A stretch of 35,173 nucleotides of DNA from Bacillota bacterium (GCA_012518645.1 JAAYRS010000148.1:1-35173), one strand, 5' to 3'. Shown: positions 18,333-28,275, numbered from the stretch's first letter. Notes: generated by a model not told the origin, from the sequence alone. Program-made: numbers and translations.

Positions 18333-19586
18333 CTATTGAACCAAATTGGAAACAGGAACTAACTGTACCTGGGATCCAAGAAATTCCGGAATCATTTCCC
18401 AGAGGGCTAAGGCGGTTTGGGGCCGAATATGCCCGATTATTATAGCTTGTCCCCGCCTTTTAGCTATGGCGAGCCCTTTTCTAATTTGTTCTTTGATTAA
18501 GCCTACTTCGTTTTCGTTATCTATAAATAAATTGTTGACACCGTAGGGAACCCCCAAGGATTCAGCTACTGAGGCACCTACTGTTTTAGATGTAGTATAG
18601 CTGTCAACAAAAAATAAACCTTCTTCTTTCACAACTCCTAAAATTTTCTCCATTAAAGCCGGATCCGCCGTTATTTTAGAACCCATATGGTTGTTCATTC
18701 CCACAACCAAGGGCAGAGACTTTAAGTTTTCCTCGATTTGAAGCAAAATTTCTTCCTCATCCATATCTGACCGGATGCCCCCCGGACCTAGATCCAAAGT
18801 GGATTCCGCCGCTTCCATCGGTTGGTGTAAAAGGACATCATGCCCCGCGGCATGGGCTTTTTCCGACATCTCGCCTGAGTAACGGAGGTGAGGCAAGACA
18901 GCAATAGTTAAGGGGAGGGGGAACTCTAAAAATAAGTCGGCGGACTGAGCAGTATAACCCCAGTCATCTATAATAATAGCTAAAACCGGTAGCAGGGGTG
19001 TACCCCTCTCCCGGGCCCAAGGATCAAACATCTCCCCCATCAGGGGGATGCAGCCCAGCCCATATCTTTGGTGGTTGCGCGGGTTAAGCATTTTAAAACG
19101 CCAGCTGTAGGCTAAAACTCTTTCATCGCTGCCGGGAAGAGAGCCCCAGAGCCCCAGGAGGTACCCTTCGGCTGCCGGCTCAATTTGAATGATCCAGCCC
19201 TGATCAATAAAAACCTCCGCCAATTCCAAAACAGCGGAACCCAGATTCTGACCAAATTTCCCGGGAACTAAAATCCAAGTTTCCCGTTTTTGCAGCCAAA
19301 GATACTCTTGTTCTTTGAAAACGGAACGCCGCATCCTGTAATTTTGTTCTTCATAAGCAGTATAAAAGCCCGCTTCCTCCCAAAATTCGGTTAAATCAAG
19401 GCCCTGGGGCCAAGGCGGCATACCCAAGAACTGGGTGTCAACAATCTCCGGCGGATCCAATTTTTCAATTTGAGGGCGAACAGCAAAACCCAAAAGCGCC
19501 AGGCCGAGCAGGCTTAAACCTAATAAGCCTAAAATCAAAATTGACCAGGACCGATCTTTTTCCAGCGAAGGTTGCATTCCCATCAC
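18333..19586 (-). CDS. Divergent polysaccharide deacetylase family protein (YibQ/DUF610-type)
   Basis: N-terminal TM; LAIIIDDWGY, ITIAVLPHLRYS-like, LLHQPMEA, VVGMNNHMGSKIT, FFVDSYTT, IIIGHIRPQT. Confidence 0.88.
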   Translation of the reverse strand: MMGMQPSLEKDRSWSILILGLLGLSLLGLALLGFAVRPQIEKLDPPEIVDTQFLGMPPWPQGLDLTEFWEEAGFYTAYEEQNYRMRRSVFKEQEYLWLQKRETWILVPGKFGQNLGSAVLELAEVFIDQGWIIQIEPAAEGYLLGLWGSLPGSDERVLAYSWRFKMLNPRNHQRYGLGCIPLMGEMFDPWARERGTPLLPVLAIIIDDWGYTAQSADLFLEFPLPLTIAVLPHLRYSGEMSEKAHAAGHDVLLHQPMEAAESTLDLGPGGIRSDMDEEEILLQIEENLKSLPLVVGMNNHMGSKITADPALMEKILGVVKEEGLFFVDSYTTSKTVGASVAESLGVPYGVNNLFIDNENEVGLIKEQIRKGLAIAKRRGQAIIIGHIRPQTALALWEMIPEFLGSQVQLVPVSNLVQ

Positions 19587-20890
19587 TTCCTTTTAGCCCA
19601 TAGCCGGCGCAGCCAGCGCTTTAAAGGCCCCACCTTAATTTGGACATAAACACCCTGTTGGGGATGGGGTGTGGGGATAATTCCCAAAGGCGGAACTTTC
19701 CCCTGGAATTCAACAATTCTTTCCCGGGGTGATTTAAATCGGTTTTCAACCACAAATACAGGATCGATTAGCCACGGGGTCATTTCGCTTGATAATTCCG
19801 GCAGGGTTCTCACAATAGTTCCGTTAATACTTTTAATCACATCACCGGAAACCAAACCCATCTTTTCAGCAGGGGAACCGGGATAAACTTCTAGAACCAT
19901 AACCCCCTCCTTGGAACGGAAAACCGGAGGGTTCTCTTTTTCTCTTCTTTGGCCCCATTGGACCACCATTTCGTGGCCCAAAGGCGCAAACACAGCCGCT
20001 AAGACTACAAAGACCTGCAGCTTATTCCCAAGGATAGCCAAGGCCAAAAGGACTAAACTATAAACTAAAAGCAGTCCTGCACTGCGCCGGGCTTTTGTTT
20101 TAGGCAGTTCAGTTTGGGCAAAATCGCTATAGCCTAAAGCCACAACAATCGGAAACAGCACATGCACAAAGGTATGATTTGCCGGCACTTCAATTCCCAT
20201 TTCAAAGATAGGCCACCACTCGGGCATGGCAATTGACTGAAAATCCGCACCGGAACTAAGGATTGCCACCCCTAAAAGGGCAACGGTTGGCATGGGCCAG
20301 AATTTCTGCAACGAAAAACCGCCTACAATTTCACCACTGCTGTGTTTAAAATACATGGGAGAAGAATTATGATAGCCGTTGACAAAAATCAAGAAGGACT
20401 CCGCCAGATGCAAAATAGCTACCAAGGCCATCAAGGCCGGAATATCCAACTGGGGATATCCCGTCAACAAAGAAACCAAACTAATTAGCCCGCCGGCATA
20501 GGCAAAGCAAAGGAACCGGGGATGGACCAGCATTAGAAGAATAGCAGTGATCCACAAATAAACGATGCCGGTGTTGCTTAAAGAAACGCCGAGAATCACA
20601 AATAAAGCGGTGGCCACCAAACCGCCGCCAATGCCGTATACCAAGGCGGTAATCGTTTCCAAAAGCGGATTGATTCGATTTAGATTAAACATGCGTTTTT
20701 CGTAATTTAATACCTTAGAATACTGCCGATAGACTAGTAGAAAAACCACTCCCATGATCAGCAGGTATCGAAGATCCGTTATCATCACGGGAAAAGTCTG
20801 CATTATAAACTTAATAAGTTCCCAAAAGTTAGACAATGGGTCTACCCTCTCTTTCCCGCCGGGACAAGAACAATCCGGGCAGGTTTCCAA
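19583..20890 (-). CDS. PDZ-domain multi-pass membrane protein (MinJ-like position)
   Basis: Multiple TM segments followed by PDZ (VMVLEVYPGSPAEKMGLVSGDVIKSINGTIV); located between ctp-type protease and uvrBA as minJ is in Bacillus. The 5' end is uncertain. Confidence 0.8.
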   Translation of the reverse strand: METCPDCSCPGGKERVDPLSNFWELIKFIMQTFPVMITDLRYLLIMGVVFLLVYRQYSKVLNYEKRMFNLNRINPLLETITALVYGIGGGLVATALFVILGVSLSNTGIVYLWITAILLMLVHPRFLCFAYAGGLISLVSLLTGYPQLDIPALMALVAILHLAESFLIFVNGYHNSSPMYFKHSSGEIVGGFSLQKFWPMPTVALLGVAILSSGADFQSIAMPEWWPIFEMGIEVPANHTFVHVLFPIVVALGYSDFAQTELPKTKARRSAGLLLVYSLVLLALAILGNKLQVFVVLAAVFAPLGHEMVVQWGQRREKENPPVFRSKEGVMVLEVYPGSPAEKMGLVSGDVIKSINGTIVRTLPELSSEMTPWLIDPVFVVENRFKSPRERIVEFQGKVPPLGIIPTPHPQQGVYVQIKVGPLKRWLRRLWAKRK

Positions 20891-20900
20891 AGCGCCCGCT

Positions 20901-22103
20901 TTACAATTGAGCCCGCAGGATTCTTAAACCCTCTTCTAACTGCGGATCAAATTCTGCTTCGCCCAAATAAATTGCTTCTTCCTCTTCGATAGATACTTCA
21001 ACTACAACATCCGGTTCAATCCCTACCCCGTTAATGTCTTTACCGCCGGAAGTTAGATAACCTTGCTCCGTAATGGAAAGAGCACTTCCGTCCCGAAGAG
21101 GGTATAGTGATTGAACCAGGCCCTTACCAAAAGTCGTGGTACCCACTAACACTGCTAAACTGTTATCTTGTAAAGCGCCGGCCACAATCTCAGATGCACT
21201 GGCACTTCCCCCGTTGATTAAAACCACCGTGGGAATAGGCGGGCGGGTGCCGCCGCTAAGGCTGTCAAATGGTGTGCGCTTCCCTTCTTTGTCCTCTAAA
21301 TATAGAAGAGGGGCGCCGGAAACAAATTCGTCCGCCACCTGCAGGGCAGCGTTAAGTGTTCCCCCGGGATTGTTGCGTAAATCCAGGATCAGGGCTTTTT
21401 GCCCCTGTTCGTCCAGGCTTTTTAAAGCAGTTGATAATTCAGTATAGGTGCGTTCCGAAAAATTTGTAATTTGAATATAACCGATTCCTTCTTCTTGATC
21501 AATTATCTTCGCCTCTGTTACCGATTCTACGTTAATTAACTCCCGAATAATGTGCACTCCGAAGACTTTCTCCTCGCGCTGAATGGTTAAATCCAACTCT
21601 GTATTCTCCGGGCCGCGCATCAAACTTACTGCTTCATCCAAAGTCATATAAGTGGTGTCCTTACCGTCAATAGCGATGATTTTGTCGCCCCGCCTTAATC
21701 CGGCCCGTTCTCCGGGCGTACCTTTAATCGGAGAAACAACTGTAACCCGATCTTCTAAAATACCGACGGAGAGGCCAATACCTCCATAAATCCCGGTGGT
21801 AGTGTTGATCATGTTCTCAAAGGCGACCACATCCATATGCCTCGTATACGGGTCGTCCAGAGCGGTTCTTAACATACCGTTAATAGTACCTTTGGCCACA
21901 TAAGACTTGACTAATTCAAAAGTATTAACAGGCTGAAAATAGTGCCTGGTTTTGACTAAAGCTATTACCTCCATGACGGTCCCGATGTTTTCATATCGCG
22001 CTTCCTTCTCCCCGACTTCGGAACTAACCTTAAAAGAACCGTGGAAAAAGGTCAAGGAAAGCAGGACCAGGAGAACAACTATAAGAATTTTTTTACGGCT
22101 CAC
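20901..22103 (-). CDS. ctpA: S41 family carboxyl-terminal processing peptidase (CtpA/CtpB)
   Basis: PDZ (GERAGLRRGDKIIAIDGKDT), LILDLRNNPGGTL, VVLINGGSASASEIVAGALQD catalytic Ser region. Confidence 0.95.
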   Translation of the reverse strand: MSRKKILIVVLLVLLSLTFFHGSFKVSSEVGEKEARYENIGTVMEVIALVKTRHYFQPVNTFELVKSYVAKGTINGMLRTALDDPYTRHMDVVAFENMINTTTGIYGGIGLSVGILEDRVTVVSPIKGTPGERAGLRRGDKIIAIDGKDTTYMTLDEAVSLMRGPENTELDLTIQREEKVFGVHIIRELINVESVTEAKIIDQEEGIGYIQITNFSERTYTELSTALKSLDEQGQKALILDLRNNPGGTLNAALQVADEFVSGAPLLYLEDKEGKRTPFDSLSGGTRPPIPTVVLINGGSASASEIVAGALQDNSLAVLVGTTTFGKGLVQSLYPLRDGSALSITEQGYLTSGGKDINGVGIEPDVVVEVSIEEEEAIYLGEAEFDPQLEEGLRILRAQL

Positions 22104-22207
22104 TCCACCACCATCTTTCTAGCCTTGCCAAAAATATATGCATGAGCCTTTTAGTTCATACACCTAATCATACCAAACCAAGAGAAGCATTGGCAAGTTT
22201 CGAACAG

Positions 22208-23044
22208 CTATTCTAACTGTCGAAAACCCTCCCCCAACACCTCATGGACATCGGAAATCACTAAAAAGGCCTTTTTATCAAATTCCAGAACAATTTTTTG
22301 AATTCTAGAGATTTCGACCCGGGAAACAATCACCAAAAGAATGTCTTTCCGTTCCTTGGTCCACAGGCCCCGCCCGTCTAAACTTGTAACCCCCCGCTCT
22401 AAACGTTCCATAATCGTTTCCCCAATTTTTGGAGCTTGACCGGAAATGATTAAGATCGCTTTGGCGGAAGAGCCCCCTTCTTGTACTAAATCCACTGTCT
22501 TTGTGGATATAAAAACGGCAATCAAAGCATACATGGCCAGCTCCAAACCAAAAGCCGCCCCGGCTAAGAGAATTACAAAACCATCCACTAAAAGCAGGGC
22601 CTGCCCCACACTGATAGAAAAGGCACGGGCTATTAATTGCGCCGCCATATCGGTACCGCCGGTGGAACCCCCGGAACGAAAAGCAAGACCAAGGCCGACT
22701 CCGGAGATAACCCCGCCGTAGATTGCAGCCAGCAGCAAATCGCCGGTTACCGGCACCGCTAATTTATTGAAGACATCTACCAGTAAAGATAAGGTAACGG
22801 CCCCGAACAAAGTTTTAAGGCCAAATAAGGGTCCAATCGTTTTGGTACTTAAAATGAAAAGAGGGATATTAAAAAGAAGCATGGTCATGCCGGCCGGAAA
22901 GTGGAAAAGGTGAAAGACAACCGTAGCTAAACCACTGACACCGCCTGCTGCAATTTTGGCGGGAATTAGAAAAAAGCTGATCCCAAATGCAGTTAGAATC
23001 ACACCAAGCAAGACACCGAGATAACCTAGGATCTTCCTACCCAC
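22208..23044 (-). CDS. YitT family membrane protein (DUF161 + DUF2179)
   Basis: GRKILGYLGVLLGVILTAFGISFFLIPAKIAAGGVSGLATVVFHLF..., FRSGGSTGGTDMAAQLI, C-terminal cytosolic domain. GTG start after GGAGGTG. Confidence 0.9.
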   Translation of the reverse strand: MGRKILGYLGVLLGVILTAFGISFFLIPAKIAAGGVSGLATVVFHLFHFPAGMTMLLFNIPLFILSTKTIGPLFGLKTLFGAVTLSLLVDVFNKLAVPVTGDLLLAAIYGGVISGVGLGLAFRSGGSTGGTDMAAQLIARAFSISVGQALLLVDGFVILLAGAAFGLELAMYALIAVFISTKTVDLVQEGGSSAKAILIISGQAPKIGETIMERLERGVTSLDGRGLWTKERKDILLVIVSRVEISRIQKIVLEFDKKAFLVISDVHEVLGEGFRQLE

Positions 23045-23783
23045 GCCACCTGCACCTCCGCCGAAGCCTTTCAGCCGCAATTGCCCACACAAATTTCGGT
23101 AAGACGGCCATCCGCCCTATTCTCCGCGGCTCTTTAATTAGGCGGTACAACCACTCCAAATGAATTTGGCGCACCCATTCCGGCGCCCTTTGGCCTACCC
23201 CGGCCCAAATGTCAAAGCTCCCCCCAACACCTATACCCACCGGTATTTCCAGTGCGGCAAGATGGGCCGCCAGCCATTTTTCCTGCTTTGGCATTCCTAA
23301 AGCCGCCAAAAGAACCTGAGGCCGCAGGCTTTTTATTTTTTCCAGGAGGGCTTTTTCTTCCCTGTCTTGGAAATAACCATGGTAAGTGCCCACTACGTTC
23401 AAGGCGGGATAAACCCGCCGCATATTTTCAGCGGCCTGAGGCGCAACGCCCTCCGCACCGCCTAAAAAGAATACTCGCCAACCCTTTTCGGCGGCCTGTC
23501 TTAAAATCCCTTCCGCTAGTTCAATACCGGGGATCCTCTCCGGCAGCGGGCTGCCCAGGGCCCGGCCAGCCCAAATTACGCCAATCCCGTCAGCAACAAC
23601 CAGATCAGCCCGCCTTAGAATTTCTGCGAGGAGTTGATCCCCCTGGGCCGCCATAACTGTTTCTGGATTAGCAGTAACAATTAAGTGAGGCTTATTGCCG
23701 GCAATAAAAATTGGGATTTGAGCCAAAGCGGCCTCCCCGTCAATTTTATCAAAACGCACCCCCAGGATCTCTGCCCCAGCCAT
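23037..23783 (-). CDS. WecG/TagA/CpsF family glycosyltransferase
   Basis: HLIVTANPETVMAAQ, DLVVADGIGVIWA, FFLGGAEGV, LLAALGMPKQEKWLA, GVGGSFDIWAG. Start moved to ATG 23783 after AGGAG. Confidence 0.95.
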   Translation of the reverse strand: MAGAEILGVRFDKIDGEAALAQIPIFIAGNKPHLIVTANPETVMAAQGDQLLAEILRRADLVVADGIGVIWAGRALGSPLPERIPGIELAEGILRQAAEKGWRVFFLGGAEGVAPQAAENMRRVYPALNVVGTYHGYFQDREEKALLEKIKSLRPQVLLAALGMPKQEKWLAAHLAALEIPVGIGVGGSFDIWAGVGQRAPEWVRQIHLEWLYRLIKEPRRIGRMAVLPKFVWAIAAERLRRRCRWRG

Positions 23784-23788
23784 TTTTC

Positions 23789-24832
23789 TCACTCCTGCCC
23801 CAGGGCCCGGGCCAGCATCTGCCGGTTCAGAAAGGCCTTCCGGCGAAGCTTGGTTGCAGCCCGTTGACAGCGTTCTAAGCGCCCTGCATATTCCTGCCAG
23901 GAAATTCCAACACCCTGATCTAAGCTGGCTAAGTTGTTTATTTCCCAAGAAAGTATATCCAATTGCTTACTAACAGCCCTAATTTTCGGATCGTAATTTA
24001 CTCCCACGGGCAGCACGTTTTCAATGGCACTAAAGATCAATCCGTGCAGGCGCATAGAAACACAAAGAGAAGCCCTTTTGAAAATCTGTTTATAGTTTTC
24101 TAAGGTTAAAGCGGGATGCACTAAAAGGGAGGGGATCTGCGATTGTAAATTATGTCCTAACTGCAGATCACCGGGGCCTAGAGGAATAAACTCCACAACT
24201 AAGCCTTCTTCCTGCCTTTGTCTAATAAACCGGAGCCAGAGCGCCCTTTGCGCCGTCCAGCCCGGGTAGGGCCGAATATTAAGCAGCAGGGTTTCCCGGG
24301 GCGATTTGGCATATTCCTCTTCTACATCCGCCCATTGAAAGACCGGATCAGCACTGACCTTCTCTAGGGCACCGGGTACCCCTAAAGAGTGAAGAAGATG
24401 AGCACTATCTTCATCTCTAATGGTAAAATCAAGGCTCTTTAAGAAAAACCGCTTAGTCCAGCGCCTGTACACCTTGGAGGAAATAGGCCCCAGCCCCTGC
24501 CCGTAAATTATTACGGGCACGCCGCGGGTGAAGGCCAATTCCGCCAGACCTAAATAATAGGGCAGACTTCGTTTACTGGTCGCGTCTTGAAGTAAAGAGC
24601 CGCCTCCGCTGATTAAGCAACGGGCAGAGCCCAAAGCCTGCCAAATATCGCGAAAATTATAACGGTCCAAAGCTTGGACACCGTGTTTTTCGGCAGTACC
24701 CCGGGGATCGGCGGATAAAACAAAAACATCCTGAAGATTAAGGCCAACTTCCGTTAAATCCCGGCAGAGAACTGATAGGATCGCTTCATCACCGAGGTTG
24801 CCGAACCCGTAATAGCCCAAAACCACGATCAC
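23789..24832 (-). CDS. csaB: Polysaccharide pyruvyl transferase CsaB
   Basis: VLGYYGFGNLGDEAILSVL, LISGGGSLLQDATSKRSLPYYLGLAELAF, SMRLHGLIFS. GTG at 24832 preceded by GAGGTGG. Confidence 0.93.
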   Translation of the reverse strand: MIVVLGYYGFGNLGDEAILSVLCRDLTEVGLNLQDVFVLSADPRGTAEKHGVQALDRYNFRDIWQALGSARCLISGGGSLLQDATSKRSLPYYLGLAELAFTRGVPVIIYGQGLGPISSKVYRRWTKRFFLKSLDFTIRDEDSAHLLHSLGVPGALEKVSADPVFQWADVEEEYAKSPRETLLLNIRPYPGWTAQRALWLRFIRQRQEEGLVVEFIPLGPGDLQLGHNLQSQIPSLLVHPALTLENYKQIFKRASLCVSMRLHGLIFSAIENVLPVGVNYDPKIRAVSKQLDILSWEINNLASLDQGVGISWQEYAGRLERCQRAATKLRRKAFLNRQMLARALGQE

Positions 24833-26423
24833 CTTTAAACCACCTCTTTCCTCGTAGGTAACAACGGCGGACTGCCCAGCCGATGAGGTAACCAAAAAAT
24901 AATCCATAGGCTGTCCGCAATAAACTTAACTTAAGGGGCGTGTAAATGTGGGTGAATGAATTAACTAAAGAAAGCTGCCCTACTGCGGCCAGAGGAAGCC
25001 ACCAAGATTTCTTCCCATCCTTTTCCCGGACCAAGAAATAAAGAGCGGGGTGCCCTATTAAAAATTCCTTGGTGCGGGGCCGGGCCCCTAAAACCTTTTC
25101 CAAAAACTCTCTGACAACAATTTCCCCTTCTAAAACCAACCCGCCAAAATTTCCGGTCCTTCTTAAGTACAAAAGACCCAATAAACCCGCGGCACCCGCC
25201 AAAGCCAGATATTTTATAGGCACGCTTTCATTTAACCAGCGCCTTAAAGGCCGAACCACCGCTAAGAACGCTAAAAGAACGGGGGCCAGGTGCATTAATT
25301 TTACACCCCGGAACTCTTCCAGTTTAACTAAATACTCGGTTCCCGTTAGCGTCCCCGCTACCAAAAAAGCACCTAGAAGCGAGACTAGGGAAATCCAAAG
25401 ATAGCGCTTTAAAGGTGTCCGACCCTTGTTTATCTGTAAAGCCAAAGAAGGAAAAACGACAGCTGCCAGTAGAGCCAGGGCTTGCTGGCTTAAGGAAAAA
25501 TAGAAAAGGCCGATTAAAAGTGAACCCAGCCAAGCACAGACGGCGGCGACTAAAATTATTTGCTTGCAGCGGGGAAACCAATGGATCCCAAACAAAGCTG
25601 TCCCCGCCCAAATACCGGCCCAAACCAAACTTGTTGCCGGCGGCGGCACTGACCAGACGGGAAAGGGGGCCGCCCGGCCCACTGAAAACCCCGCGGCCTC
25701 CAGAGCCGTTTTTAGAGTTTCGATTAACTGTAAAGATCGCGGCCAGGCGCTTTCAAAGGGGCGCAAATACAATACCCGGATATTCCGCTCCTTGGCTGCC
25801 CTTAAATAGCGATTGATGATCCGCTGATCGGATAAAAGCCTTAATTCCGGCGCACTTATTCCATGGACCCGGACCAAATTTAAATTTTTTTGGTCCAGGT
25901 TCAGTTTAGAAAACTCTGCCAGACCTAAGCGGACCCCGGTTTTCAAAAACCCGGTTTTTATTTCCCCCGAGCCGCTGGCCACAATTAACCGCGGATTATA
26001 ATCTAACCAAATCGGCTCCACATCCCAAGGAGCGGGGCTAATTTTGGGTACCGGCTCAAAACCGGCATCCCGAATGAGATCCAAGTCAGATTTCTCGAAG
26101 GCCAAAGGAAAATCGAGATAAGTTTTTAAATCTTTCTCTTCCCCAAGCTGAATTATAAATTCCCGGCTTAGGGGTTTTTGAGCAAGAAACCATTCCCCTA
26201 AACTTGTAGCCTGGATCCCCAAAGAGCGAATCCCCGCCCGGCGTAAATCACGGAGTAAATTCTCCATTTCCATTCCCGTGGAGCCGCTGAGTCCTTGCAG
26301 AGCAGGAAAATCATAAACTAATTCAACTTGAAAATTGGATTTTTCCAAAGCCCAGCGGTGAGCGGCAATCCAAACAGAAGTCAAAACAGCAACGATAATA
26401 ATTACCCATAAAATTCGTTTCAT
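24789..26423 (-). CDS. DUF5693 family membrane protein
   Basis: N-terminal TM then LRRAGIRSLGIQATSLGEW, multi-TM C-terminus; immediately upstream of csaB as commonly seen for this family. Confidence 0.75.
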   Translation of the reverse strand: MKRILWVIIIVAVLTSVWIAAHRWALEKSNFQVELVYDFPALQGLSGSTGMEMENLLRDLRRAGIRSLGIQATSLGEWFLAQKPLSREFIIQLGEEKDLKTYLDFPLAFEKSDLDLIRDAGFEPVPKISPAPWDVEPIWLDYNPRLIVASGSGEIKTGFLKTGVRLGLAEFSKLNLDQKNLNLVRVHGISAPELRLLSDQRIINRYLRAAKERNIRVLYLRPFESAWPRSLQLIETLKTALEAAGFSVGRAAPFPVWSVPPPATSLVWAGIWAGTALFGIHWFPRCKQIILVAAVCAWLGSLLIGLFYFSLSQQALALLAAVVFPSLALQINKGRTPLKRYLWISLVSLLGAFLVAGTLTGTEYLVKLEEFRGVKLMHLAPVLLAFLAVVRPLRRWLNESVPIKYLALAGAAGLLGLLYLRRTGNFGGLVLEGEIVVREFLEKVLGARPRTKEFLIGHPALYFLVREKDGKKSWWLPLAAVGQLSLVNSFTHIYTPLKLSLLRTAYGLFFGYLIGWAVRRCYLRGKRWFKGDRGFGLLRVRQPR

Positions 26424-27124
26424 TCCGCCACCCCTATTCCCATCATCAGCCGGCCTTTCTCTAATTCCACCTCGGAAATGGTGACCGCATAAGGGGGAAT
26501 TTCAAGATCAAAGCTAAAACTATAATACTCATTAAGAGCTTCTAACAAAAAAGGCGGAATCCTTGTCTTTTGAAGCTCTAAATTGTGAGGTACAAATCTT
26601 AGGACGGAATCCCCCTGGATTTCTAGAATACCCTTCAACTTTAAATCCAAAGGAATATTCCAAAAATCGACTTGGCCCTCTAAACCGACTTCCCCCGGTT
26701 CTAAAGTAAGATGGAAATAGCGCTCCGGATCCACTCGGGACCAAAATAAGGTATTTAGATCCTCTTGGGAAATATGCAGCCGGGCTTGAAGATCCAAGGC
26801 TTCGTAAGAGGAAAACTCCCCTTTTCTCAGCAGTTCGATGGGATCAAAACGGACCTGATGGCCGCGTATCTGCAGCTCTTGAACAGTCAGACCGTTCACA
26901 AGCGCTCTTTCCAACACCACTTCTAAACAGGGAATTTCCCCCCGGAACAGCTCAAACCCCCAAGGAGAGCGGATCTCCACCGCTACTTTTTCCGCCCGGA
27001 ATTCTCCTTGCAAGCGTTGGCCGATGCTTTCCGCTAAATGGGGGATCAGCAAAAACTTAGGAAGGAAAACAAATAAAAGGACTAGAAATAAAAAAGTTAA
27101 AAAGATGAGCCGGCGTCCCCGCAC
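26420..27124 (-). CDS. DUF2993 / LmeA-like phospholipid-binding envelope protein
   Basis: N-terminal TM, LAESIGQRLQGEFRAEKVAVEIRSPWGFELFRGEIPCLEVVLERALVNGLTVQELQIRGHQVRFD. GTG at 27124 with GGAGGG RBS; the upstream ORF extension covers a terminator. Confidence 0.75.
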   Translation of the reverse strand: MRGRRLIFLTFLFLVLLFVFLPKFLLIPHLAESIGQRLQGEFRAEKVAVEIRSPWGFELFRGEIPCLEVVLERALVNGLTVQELQIRGHQVRFDPIELLRKGEFSSYEALDLQARLHISQEDLNTLFWSRVDPERYFHLTLEPGEVGLEGQVDFWNIPLDLKLKGILEIQGDSVLRFVPHNLELQKTRIPPFLLEALNEYYSFSFDLEIPPYAVTISEVELEKGRLMMGIGVAE

Positions 27125-27136
27125 ATTGATCCCTCC

Positions 27137-27176
27137 AAAAAAGGCTTTCTTCACCTTCTCTTCCGTGAAGAAAGCC
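27137..27176 (-). terminator. Rho-independent terminator downstream of prfB
   Basis: Minus strand GGCTTTCTTCAC-GGAAGAGAAG-GTGAAGAAAGCC-TTTTTT; 12-bp perfect stem. Confidence 0.85.
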
Positions 27177-27185
27177 AAACTATCT

Positions 27186-28272
27186 TTATGATTGTCTTAA
27201 CTTGAGGTAACTTTCAATAAAAGGCTGGAGATTTCCATCCATTACCGAATCCACGTTACTCATTTCCAAGTTGGTGCGATGATCTTTTACCATGGTATAG
27301 GGGCAGAAAACATAAGAACGGATCTGATTCCCCCAGGCGATTTCAGTTTGCTCGCCTTTAATGCTTTCCAACTTGGCCTTTTGCTCCTCCCGCTGTTTTT
27401 CCCTTAACCGGGCTCCTAAAATCTTTAAAGCAGCTTCTTTATTGGCGTGCTGAGAGCGCTCTGATTGGCACTGAACCACCAGATCGGTGGGAAGATGGGT
27501 AATGCGTACAGCTGAATCGGTTTTATTGACATGCTGTCCCCCTGCGCCGCTGGCGCGGTAGGTGTCAATCCTTAGATCATCCGGATTGATTTCCACACTA
27601 AAATCATCTTCGAGTTCCGGAATCACTTCCACCGATGAAAAAGACGTGTGGCGCCTTCCCGACGAATCAAAAGGGGAAATCCGGACTAAGCGGTGCACCC
27701 CTTTTTCCGCCTTAAGATATCCGTAACTATGCAAACCCTGGACCAAAATAGTTGCATCTTTCAGCCCGGCTTCCTCTCCGGCTTGGTAATCAAGGACTTT
27801 TACCCGGTAACCTTGGTTCTCGGCCCAACGGCTGTACATCCGCAATAACATTGCCGCCCAATCCTGGGACTCGGTGCCGCCGGCCCCGGGATGGATGGTC
27901 AAAATGGCGTTGTTGCGATCATGCTCCCCACCGAGCAGGGCCTTTAATTCCAATTGATCCAAGGCTTGCTCCATTTGCTGAAGACACTTATCAAGCTCGC
28001 CTTGCAAAGTACTCTCTGCGGTTTCTTCCCATAATTCTAAAAGGGTTTCCGCATCTTCATAAAGTTGGTAGACACCTTGCCACTCTTCTTTTATTTGCTT
28101 CAGATCGCTGATTTTTTTTGCCGTTTTCTGAGCCAGCTCCTGGTTATCCCAAAAACCAGGAGCTAAAGTGCTTTGCTCTAGTTCTTTCAGCTGTTTAGCC
28201 TTTAGATCGACTTCAAAGATAACCTCTCATTTCGGCTAAACGCCTGCCTAATTCTGCCAATAGTCCCCGCAT
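27186..28272 (-). CDS. prfB: Peptide chain release factor 2, expressed via programmed +1 frameshift
   Basis: ORF 27186..28007 contains GAGGTES and GGQHVNKTDSAVR. Upstream short frame from ATG 28272: MRGLLAELGRRLAEMRGYL-TGA; after a +1 shift at CTT-T it continues EVDLKAKQLKELEQSTLAPGFWDNQELAQKTAKKISDLKQ... into the main ORF. Confidence 0.95.
28213..28227 (-). promoter_or_regulatory. RF2 programmed frameshift site
   Basis: Minus strand ATGAGAGGTTATCTTTGAAG: SD-like AGAGGT, TAT, slippery CTT, in-frame TGA. Confidence 0.92.
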
Positions 28273-28275
28273 GGT

